In this document: positions 7,126-12,438 of the stretch, piece after piece
Position numbering within the stretch: the first letter of the stretch is position 1
How the letters are laid out: each line of letters starts with the position of its first letter
Origin: Parachlamydiaceae bacterium
GTDB taxonomy: Bacteria; Chlamydiota; Chlamydiia; Chlamydiales; Parachlamydiaceae
Direction of reading: 5' to 3'
DNA length: 14,543 nt
Assembly (NCBI GenBank): GCA_013815395.1
Contig: JACDGH010000037.1
Span: 1-14,543 of the forward strand
The notes under the pieces: generated by a model
The model's input: only the letters and a program-made list of their open reading frames with translations
Database searches by the model: none
Told to the model about the DNA's origin: nothing
Program-made: the position numbers and the translations under genes

Positions 7126-7721
7126 GATTGATTCTCCTTGTCCGCTTCAGGCTTAGCTATTTCTTCTTTGTCCTTATCTTCCTTCGTCTTTTTCGGTCGT
7201 CGCTCTATAAAAGTGTCATAAGCATAAGTCAGCTTTTTAGGTTCTGTGGATATTTCACCACTATTGTTTACCGTTTTTGCCTTCTTTGTAGATGTAAAAG
7301 AAAATATTAATTTAACAAGATAGAGGTGGTCTTCAGGCTTGGGTGGCTTGCGTTTGGTAATAAAAAATTGATACTCCCCTTTAAAAGGGAATTCACGATT
7401 AACACCGCTCTCCTTCATCATCTCTGCGGTTATAGGAATGCGTCGCTCTTCTTCGATCTCATCCCAAGCTATCTCATTCAGATACAATTTTTGCAGACGA
7501 TTTCCGTACAAAAGATTGGCGGTGTGGTCCAATTCTATGGTATCAATAAATTCTCTTTCAGATTTTAAGATATAAACTTGGGGATAAATCAATGGAAGCA
7601 CACATAAGGCCACCAAAGAAAAAGCAATGATAACTTCCAATAAAATGAGTGGTCGCTTATGGCAGAATGCCATAGCTCGGCTCTTATAGTTAAATATTGT
7701 TTTAATAGCTAAAATTTTCAT
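7122..7721 (-). CDS. GspI-like minor pseudopilin
   Basis: The 199-residue protein has LILLEVIIAFSLVALCVLPL (25-44), a pseudopilin helix with Glu at +5 (E29). Pro24 stands where Gly(-1) is expected. The start at 7721 overlaps the upstream stop as ATGA. Starting at the second ATG (7673) would give an 8-residue leader, closer to those of its neighbours, so the true start is uncertain. The C-terminal 25 residues are almost all charged (Lys, Glu, Asp) and probably disordered. GspI in other bacteria is shorter. It is assigned by order in a G-H-I-J operon. Confidence 0.75.
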   Translation of the reverse strand: MKILAIKTIFNYKSRAMAFCHKRPLILLEVIIAFSLVALCVLPLIYPQVYILKSEREFIDTIELDHTANLLYGNRLQKLYLNEIAWDEIEEERRIPITAEMMKESGVNREFPFKGEYQFFITKRKPPKPEDHLYLVKLIFSFTSTKKAKTVNNSGEISTEPKKLTYAYDTFIERRPKKTKEDKDKEEIAKPEADKENQS

Positions 7722-8446
7722 TCTGCTACCGAGGGCTTAGCTGCGGCTTTTTGTGCAGCCTGGGAAGCTTTTCCTTCTTGAGAAGCTTTTTTCTTTTTCT
7801 TTTGCTCTTCGTCCGCAGATTTTTCTTTAGATTTTAACAATTCCTTGACTTTAGAAAATGTGTCTTGAGTCAATGCGGAATCATTAGCCGAATCAATGGC
7901 ATCAAAGCAGTTAGCCTTGGCTTTTTCTCCATCATCTTCACTAAAAAGATGTCTCGGATATCCCGGTAAACAAATATAGCTTTCTAAAGTTCCTAGGGGA
8001 GGGTTTTGGTCGTCTGTTATAGATAGCCGCATAAGCCCCTTAGTCATAACAGCTCCTTTTGACTGAAACTTTATAGCAAGTTTCCCCTCTTCCCCTTGCT
8101 GGGGATCAACACCCACATATTTAATCGTTTTCAATATATTATGTGGACGCAAAATCTCTCGCTCAATTCCAGCAGAGATAGTGGTTTCCAGCTCCAAACC
8201 ATATTTAATCCCTTTATTGTCCACCCTAGTAAATACAACCCTAACATCGGTGCCTAAAATAAGCATCAAATCCTGAGCCAAACGGAGTTGGTCAACGATC
8301 AAACTGACTTCAGTTTTAAAACGTTGTTCAGTCACTGCTTTATTGATTCCAATAGAAACCAATCCACCGACTAGTGCTAGAATAGCAATGACGATTAAAA
8401 GCTCTAAAAGTGTTACGCAGCGACGTCTCAGGAATGCTATATTCAT
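7718..8446 (-). CDS. GspH-like minor pseudopilin with Lys/Ala-rich tail
   Basis: The 242-residue protein starts with a basic leader (MNIAFLRRRC) and the pseudopilin helix VTLLELLIVIAILALVGGLV (11-30), with Glu at +5 (E15). Cys10 replaces Gly(-1). A beta-rich body follows (about 60-165). Residues 200-242 are a Lys/Glu/Ala-rich, probably disordered or helical tail that is not usual for GspH. The ATG directly follows the gspG stop (TAAATG) with no clear Shine-Dalgarno sequence, so translation is probably coupled. The pseudopilin call is strong. The H identity comes mainly from gene order. Confidence 0.78.
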   Translation of the reverse strand: MNIAFLRRRCVTLLELLIVIAILALVGGLVSIGINKAVTEQRFKTEVSLIVDQLRLAQDLMLILGTDVRVVFTRVDNKGIKYGLELETTISAGIEREILRPHNILKTIKYVGVDPQQGEEGKLAIKFQSKGAVMTKGLMRLSITDDQNPPLGTLESYICLPGYPRHLFSEDDGEKAKANCFDAIDSANDSALTQDTFSKVKELLKSKEKSADEEQKKKKKASQEGKASQAAQKAAAKPSVAE

Positions 8447-8845
8447 TTAGCGCGACGAATTTATTTGCTGACGGGCTCGCATATAATCGTTATACCTTTG
8501 CGATGTCACCTTAATAGCCCCATTGTCATCAATATCTACATCATAAGGTTGACCCCATCCATCTAGTACCAAAGCCTTTGGGTCATGCACCAAGGGTGAA
8601 TTGAGTATGATTGCCTGCCAATTGGATTTAATACCGCTACCCATCTCAGGATGTTTTGCTATTTCAAGATTAAGCATCGTTTCCAGTTTTTGAATGCCGG
8701 CCTGAGTCTTGAATACTTTACCTTCTTCAAGCGTTCCCCGATAATTGTAGGCCACCACTCCTGTGATCAGAGCAATTAAAAACATGACGATCATCATTTC
8801 GATCAAAGTCACAAATCTACGCTTAATTTTCATTGTCGACATCAT
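8447..8845 (-). CDS. gspG: Type II secretion major pseudopilin GspG
   Basis: This 132-residue protein has a basic leader (MMSTMKIKRR), then the helix VTLIEMMIVMFLIALITGVV (12-31) with Glu at +5 (E16). The C-terminal domain carries DGWGQPYDVDIDDNG (95-109), matching the DPWGxPY and acidic calcium-loop region of GspG. GspG polymerises into the periplasmic pseudopilus that drives type II export across the outer membrane. Phe11 stands at -1 instead of the Gly normally needed by prepilin peptidase. AGAGGA precedes the paired ATGs at 8845 and 8842; the second has better spacing. It is the first gene of the operon. The gspD, gspE and gspF genes are not beside it in this window. Confidence 0.88.
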   Translation of the reverse strand: MMSTMKIKRRFVTLIEMMIVMFLIALITGVVAYNYRGTLEEGKVFKTQAGIQKLETMLNLEIAKHPEMGSGIKSNWQAIILNSPLVHDPKALVLDGWGQPYDVDIDDNGAIKVTSQRYNDYMRARQQINSSR

Positions 8846-8873
8846 CTATCCTCTTCTAATTATTTTTAAATTT

Positions 8874-8902
8874 ATCGTAACATTAGTTGCACAAAAAATC
8901 AA
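8874..8902 (-). promoter_or_regulatory. Promoter of the pseudopilin operon
   Basis: Read on the minus strand, TTGATT (8902-8897) is followed by a 17-nt spacer and TACGAT (8879-8874). This is a good major-sigma match about 28 nt before the gspG start. It overlaps the -35 region of the divergent ppa promoter. Confidence 0.65.
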
Positions 8903-8917
8903 TCACCGCGATATAAT
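8887..8917 (+). promoter_or_regulatory. Promoter of ppa
   Basis: TTGCAC (8887-8892) and a perfect TATAAT (8912-8917) are separated by 19 nt, slightly long. The TATAAT lies 27 nt before the ppa ATG. AGGAT (8935-8939) is the ribosome binding site. Confidence 0.55.
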
Positions 8918-8944
8918 ATGTATATATAAACTTATAGGATATTT

Positions 8945-9592
8945 ATGCCTCATAAAAAAAATCATATCGATCTGCCTCAAAATATGCTCTATCGCTCACA
9001 TCCCTGGCATGGTCTTTCTCTCGGAGATGAAGCTCCCAAAATAGTCAATTGCTATATAGAAATGGTTCCCACAGATACTGTGAAATATGAACTAGATAAA
9101 TCTACAGGCATTCTAAAAGTTGATCGACCTCAAAAATATTCAAGCCTTTGTCCTTGCCTATATGGTCTTCTTCCTCAAACCTATTGCGGGTCATTAGTCG
9201 CTGAGTATTGCATCTCCAAAACGGGCCTTAAACATATTCTTGGCGATGAAGATCCCTTGGATATTTGTGTTTTAACCGAAAACACCATCCCTCGCGGCGA
9301 TATTATACTTAAAGCTTTCCCTATTGGCGGCTTTAGAATGATCGATGGGGATCAGGCAGATGATAAAATTATTGCGGTGATGATGGGAGACTTCATCTAT
9401 GAAAAATTTAAAGACATTAGTGAATGTTCCGAAAATTTAGTGGCAAGGTTAAGGCACTATTTTCTGACTTATAAAGATGCTCCGGATAGAATAAACAGCC
9501 GAGTGCAGATTACGCACACCTATGGAGCGGAAGAAGCCTATGAAATTATTCGTCTTTCACAGCTAGATTACCAAGCAAAATTTTTCGCTTAA
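8945..9592 (+). CDS. ppa: Inorganic pyrophosphatase, chlamydial type
   Basis: This 215-residue family I soluble pyrophosphatase hydrolyses PPi to two phosphates in the cytoplasm and so pulls biosynthetic reactions forward. The signature DEDPLD (101-106) supplies metal-binding aspartates. E49 (KYELDK), DGDQADDKIIAV (134-145) and HYFLTYK (171-177) match other active-site segments. The block GILKVDRPQKYSSLCPCLYG (55-74) closely resembles the Chlamydia enzyme as I remember it, and is the main taxonomic clue in the window. It is transcribed divergently from the pseudopilin operon across 99 bp. No clear plus-strand terminator follows it; the gap to the peroxidase gene is repeat-rich. Confidence 0.96.
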   Translation: MPHKKNHIDLPQNMLYRSHPWHGLSLGDEAPKIVNCYIEMVPTDTVKYELDKSTGILKVDRPQKYSSLCPCLYGLLPQTYCGSLVAEYCISKTGLKHILGDEDPLDICVLTENTIPRGDIILKAFPIGGFRMIDGDQADDKIIAVMMGDFIYEKFKDISECSENLVARLRHYFLTYKDAPDRINSRVQITHTYGAEEAYEIIRLSQLDYQAKFFA

Positions 9593-9673
9593 TAGGAAAT
9601 TCTTGCTAAAAGGCAGCGAAAAGAATGATACCCTTTAAGAACGATTGGGACTATGTAGGGATAAGAATAATAG

Positions 9674-9721
9674 GAACGATTGAACGATAGAACGATTGAA
9701 CGATAGAACGATTGGAACGAT
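9674..9721 (+). repeat. Tandem GAACGAT array
   Basis: GAACGAT starts at 9674, 9682, 9690, 9698, 9706 and 9715, i.e. spaced 8, 8, 8, 8 and 9 nt. The eighth base alternates T/A, so the larger period is 16 bp. An isolated seventh copy lies at 9639-9645. Confidence 0.92.
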
Positions 9722-9771
9722 ATATAAGAGAAGGTTGATCTATAAATTTAATTGCGCAAGTTAAAATTTAA

Positions 9772-9827
9772 ATAAATAAAAAAGGGGGATTACTCGTTTA
9801 GAAAACTATTAAATTTTAATTCCCCCT
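9772..9827 (-). terminator. Rho-independent terminator of the peroxidase gene
   Basis: On the minus strand, AGGGGGA (9827-9821) pairs with TCCCCCT (9789-9783). The stem extends by three A-T pairs past a one-base bulge and closes a loop of about 24 nt. The stem runs into T6-ATTTATT. The loop is larger than usual, but the GC core followed by a T run fits a terminator. Confidence 0.65.
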
Positions 9828-9846
9828 ACCCATATATCCCTTACCC
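9822..9846 (-). promoter_or_regulatory. Putative G-quadruplex motif in the peroxidase 3' UTR
   Basis: Read on the minus strand the order is G3-TAA-G3-ATATAT-G3-TA-G5, meeting the G3+N1-7 rule. Its last G tract is also the left arm of the terminator stem. Whether it folds in the cell is unknown. Confidence 0.5.
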
Positions 9847-9862
9847 TTACCTATTCCTCCCT

Positions 9863-9924
9863 ATCGTTATTATCGTTCCCTTCATACCCTTCTTATCCTT
9901 TCCTTCTAATCGTTCTTATCGTTC
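9863..9924 (-). repeat. Inverted GAACGAT copies
   Basis: ATCGTTC occurs at 9872-9878, 9909-9915 and 9918-9924, with a variant ATCGTTA at 9863-9869. These are reverse complements of the left-hand array, so a transcript of the region could pair the two sides imperfectly. Confidence 0.85.
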
Positions 9925-9935
9925 TAGATATCGCG

Positions 9936-10988
9936 TTAATGTGGAAAGGTCTTCGGTTCTCTAAAATCTTGCCAACCCTCACCATTCAAAGAATTTAAAA
10001 ATTCTATAAGGGCTTTTTTATCTTCTATTGATAAATGTAAAGGCTTCATCAACGGGTGCAAATTTTTATTTTTTAGACCTCCACTATCATAATATTCAAT
10101 CACCGCTTCCAATGTCTTCAAACTCCCATCGTGCATATATGGTGGCGATTTGGAACTTTCTCGTAGAGTAGGTACTTTAAAAGCGCCCCAATCCCGTTCC
10201 ACATGGGTGATCGCATAACGTCCTAAATCTGGATTTTCAACACCCATGCCGATTCCTATGTTAAAGAATCGCTCATCACTAAAATTAAATCCTCCATGGC
10301 AATTGGCACAGCCTGATTTTTTAAAAACTTCCATGCCATGAATTTGCTCTTGAGTCAAAGCTCCTCGGTCACCTGCTTTAAAGCGATCATAGGCTGAATT
10401 TCCTGAAAGGACCGTACGTTCAAAAGTGGCTATTGCCTTTGCAATTTCATCAATAGAAATTATGTCATTACCAAATACCTGCTTAAAGAGAGTGCGATAT
10501 CCAGGGATATCTTCCACGCGTTCCACGCACTTCTGATGAGCCTCATGTTGGTTTTCCATACTTGTCATCTCTTTAGGATTGCCAATAGGTCCTTTGCACT
10601 GCTCTTCTAAAGAGTCAGCACGACCATCCCAAAATAAAAATTTAGAATAGGCTGCATTAATAATGGTTGGACTATGCCGCGATCCTTGAGATTCTTTTAT
10701 TCCTATAGCCAAGACCCTACAATCGCTATAACTACAGGGGACATTATGACAGGTTGCGCAGGAAATCGTTTGATCAGAAGATAACCGATTATCAAAGTAC
10801 AGCAAACGTCCCAATTCCGCTTTTTCTTTACTATAAGGGTTATCCTTAGGCCATGGAATGGAAGGCAATCCCAAGGGAGGTTGAATGATCTCCTCATTAT
10901 CCTTATCCGTTCCTGGAGGCAACTCAGAAGCTAAAAGACTCGAAAAGTTTATTATTATAGTAAAAAAATAAAGGAATCGATAAAACAT
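9936..10988 (-). CDS. Exported di-heme cytochrome c peroxidase (CcP/MauG family)
   Basis: The 350-residue protein has a signal peptide (hydrophobic 2-19, likely cut near LLA-SEL), so it is periplasmic. Two heme c sites are present: C77-A-T-C80-H81 and C227-A-N-C230-H231. Family segments LGRLLYFDNRLS (59-70), FWDGRADSLEEQ (119-130), FKVPTLRESS (270-279) and PPYMHDGSLKTLEAVI (282-297) are all intact. The enzyme reduces H2O2 to water using electrons from small donor cytochromes. Extra cysteines C85, C90, C131 and C154 may form disulfides. The gene diverges from an exported SOD across 112 bp, suggesting joint periplasmic oxidant defence. A GGGG run lies about 10 nt before the ATG. Cytochrome c maturation genes must exist elsewhere. 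Confidence 0.95.
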   Translation of the reverse strand: MFYRFLYFFTIIINFSSLLASELPPGTDKDNEEIIQPPLGLPSIPWPKDNPYSKEKAELGRLLYFDNRLSSDQTISCATCHNVPCSYSDCRVLAIGIKESQGSRHSPTIINAAYSKFLFWDGRADSLEEQCKGPIGNPKEMTSMENQHEAHQKCVERVEDIPGYRTLFKQVFGNDIISIDEIAKAIATFERTVLSGNSAYDRFKAGDRGALTQEQIHGMEVFKKSGCANCHGGFNFSDERFFNIGIGMGVENPDLGRYAITHVERDWGAFKVPTLRESSKSPPYMHDGSLKTLEAVIEYYDSGGLKNKNLHPLMKPLHLSIEDKKALIEFLNSLNGEGWQDFREPKTFPH

Positions 10989-11100
10989 AGCTTATAACCC
11001 CATTATATTTTTTTTAAGTCAGGCCTATAAATATCAACTTAAATCTTTAATGGGAAAATTTCCAGAATAATCGCTATCAATTTTAAAAAGGGGCTAGTCT
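10989..11100. promoter_or_regulatory. Divergent peroxidase/SOD control region
   Basis: The 112-bp AT-rich region separates two divergent genes. On the minus strand TATAAT (11007-11002) lies 17 nt from a weak TTATAG, giving a very short leader to the peroxidase ATG. No clear plus-strand promoter was found. AAAGGGG at about 11087-11093 is the SOD ribosome binding site. No confident operator palindrome was seen. Confidence 0.4.
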
Positions 11101-11814
11101 ATGATTAAAATTGCAATTCTAACAACTACTTTAATGCTCTCAAGTACCTTATTTCAATCGCTTTCGGCAGCGGAAAGCATGCCTAAGGAAACTTCATCCA
11201 ATCCCTCATTTGTCACGCAGCCTAAGTATGAAGTTAAAAACTTCGATCATCTGATTGGAAACATCTCTGGCCTGGATGACGCCTTACTTAAAATGCACTT
11301 TAAACTATATGAAGGGTATGTTAACAACACCAACATCATTCTTCAAAAACTACAACTTCTTAATAGCACCGGACAAAATAAAACGCCAGAATTTGCGGCC
11401 CTTAAAAGATTGGTGGGTTGGGAATTCGATGGAATGCTTTTACATGAATACTATTTCGAAAACTTAGGTGGGAAATCACCTTTAGATTCCAAAGATCCTC
11501 TTGCTCTTAAAATGAATCAGGATTTCGGCAGCTTTGAGCAATGGAAAGCCGATTTTATAGCCACCGGTCTAATGCGCGGTATTGGTTGGGTAGTGGCGTA
11601 CATAGAACCGAAAAATGGACGTCTGGTCAATGAATGGATCAACGAGCACGATCTTGGGCACCTTGCCGGGGGCACACCTATACTAATCATGGATGTATTT
11701 GAACATGCATACATCACTCAATTTGCTTTAGACCGCGCCAAATACATTGATGTATTTTTCGCCAATATTAATTGGGATGCTGCCTCAAGGCGCTTCAACA
11801 AAAAGCCTCATTAA
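11101..11814 (+). CDS. Exported Fe/Mn superoxide dismutase
   Basis: The 237-residue protein begins with a signal peptide (about 1-23, MIKIAILTTT...LSA), so it acts outside the cytoplasm, unlike most SodA/SodB enzymes. Behind it lies a complete Fe/Mn SOD. Metal ligands are H66 (KMHFKLYEGYVNN), H115 (LLHEYYFENLGG), D198 and H202 (MDVFEHAY). WVVAYIEPKNGRL (163-175) is the conserved central strand. It converts superoxide to H2O2 and O2. The neighbouring exported peroxidase could remove the H2O2. Residues that separate Fe from Mn forms do not give a clear answer here, so the metal is left open. Confidence 0.95.
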   Translation: MIKIAILTTTLMLSSTLFQSLSAAESMPKETSSNPSFVTQPKYEVKNFDHLIGNISGLDDALLKMHFKLYEGYVNNTNIILQKLQLLNSTGQNKTPEFAALKRLVGWEFDGMLLHEYYFENLGGKSPLDSKDPLALKMNQDFGSFEQWKADFIATGLMRGIGWVVAYIEPKNGRLVNEWINEHDLGHLAGGTPILIMDVFEHAYITQFALDRAKYIDVFFANINWDAASRRFNKKPH

Positions 11815-11818
11815 TAAA

Positions 11819-11874
11819 AACGTTTTATTTTATGCGATCCTTATAAGATAAAACGTTCTAATACAAATTTTTTT
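11819..11874 (+). terminator. Possible terminator after the SOD gene
   Basis: A perfect 10-bp inverted repeat (11819-11828 with 11848-11857, AACGTTTTAT) starts 4 nt past the stop. A T7 run at 11868-11874 follows only after 10 nt, and the stem is AT-rich. Efficiency is doubtful. Confidence 0.4.
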
Positions 11875-11933
11875 AGGTATTTAGTTTTATTATTTGGTTG
11901 CTCATAACATGTTGGTAACTTATAGGAGAAAAA

Positions 11934-11951
11934 ATGTCTTTTCCAATATAG
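11934..11951 (+). other. Five-codon ORF in frame with the downstream Inc-like gene, ending in TAG
   Basis: AGGAG (11924-11928) lies 5 nt before ATG at 11934, the same arrangement as at the BON gene. The frame reads Met-Ser-Phe-Pro-Ile and then TAG (11949-11951). It stays open from there, in the same frame, through the hydrophobic protein to 12215. It is either a leader peptide or the original 5' end of that gene broken by a nonsense codon. Confidence 0.6.
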
Positions 11952-11990
11952 TTTGTAAAAAATAGTGGATCTTATAATCCTGTCCCTCCC

Positions 11991-12215
11991 ATGATTAATT
12001 TTATAGGGAATTCTGGAGTAGTAGCTGCCGGAGGAATTAGCCTCGGGATAGCATCTCATTTTGCTCTTCAATCTCTAGGTTTAAATGGGGCCTCAGCAGT
12101 TGCAACGATTGTTTCAGTCAGCGCAACAGCAATTGGCGCGGCAGGGGTTGTTGCAGGAGTCGGGTTTTTAGCCTATGCCATTCATGGGGTTTCCGAATCT
12201 TTAAAGCGTGGCTAA
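11991..12215 (+). CDS. Small two-helix hydrophobic protein, Inc-like (possibly interrupted gene)
   Basis: The 74-residue protein from the ATG at 11991 has two long hydrophobic, Gly/Ala-rich segments (about 8-29 and 33-64) split by a short LGLNGA turn, and a short charged tail. This bilobed layout is the hallmark of chlamydial inclusion-membrane (Inc) proteins, which type III secretion inserts into the vacuole membrane. Small bacteriocin- or holin-like membrane peptides can look similar. The ATG has no Shine-Dalgarno sequence (CCTGTCCCTCCC precedes it). The better start is at 11934, but an in-frame TAG follows five codons later. With the TAG read through, the product would be 94 residues. A strong terminator at 12291 suggests a real transcription unit. 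Function and intactness are uncertain. Confidence 0.55.
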   Translation: MINFIGNSGVVAAGGISLGIASHFALQSLGLNGASAVATIVSVSATAIGAAGVVAGVGFLAYAIHGVSESLKRG

Positions 12216-12438
12216 TAAAATACTAATTTTAACCTGCCTTTGGGTTTAATTCAAATTTAACCCAAAATTATGACTCTAATTTTAACAAAGATACAAAGGC
12301 ACAAAGATAAATTGTGTCTTTGTATTTTTGTTTTAAAATTGAATTCAAAAAATTGAATCGAGCTTGAGGTGGAATTTCAAATATATGCGTAAAAGCATAG
12401 ATATATATTTTTTATTTTTTTGAATATGATTAGAAAAA
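12216..12438. other. Convergent gap with hairpins
   Basis: No ORF. It contains a hairpin TTTGGGTT (12239-12246) / AACCCAAA (12259-12266) without a T run, the strong terminator at 12291-12334, and a weak TATGC/GCATA hairpin near 12384 followed by a T-rich stretch. No good minus-strand terminator for the efflux gene was found. Confidence 0.5.
12291..12334 (+). terminator. Rho-independent terminator of the Inc-like gene
   Basis: ATACAAAG (12291-12298) pairs with CTTTGTAT (12318-12325). A G-T wobble and CACAA/TTGTG extend this to a 14-bp stem with a 7-nt loop. TTTTGTTTT follows directly. Confidence 0.85.

Larger units (their letters stand above)
9593..9935. other. Repeat-rich convergent intergenic region
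   Basis: These 343 nt lie between the 3' ends of ppa and the peroxidase gene and contain no credible ORF. They hold a GAACGAT array on the left, inverted copies of the same word on the right, a strand-biased purine/pyrimidine composition, a G-quadruplex-capable run and a minus-strand terminator. GGATAAGAA (9659-9667) and AAGAACGATT (9637-9646) also recur in inverted orientation (9898-9890 and 9917-9908). Confidence 0.8.

Noticed and set aside
9674..9721. CRISPR array or telomere-like repeat
   Set aside because: The units are 8 bp with no spacers, far shorter than CRISPR repeats, and no cas genes are present.
9601..9935. Insertion sequence or MITE
   Set aside because: There are no clear terminal inverted repeats with target duplications and no transposase fragment. 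Only short words are inverted.
11841..12071. Minus-strand 76-residue ORF opposite the Inc-like gene
   Set aside because: No ribosome binding site or domain. It spans the SOD-Inc gap and the start of a gene on the other strand, which has its own terminator.
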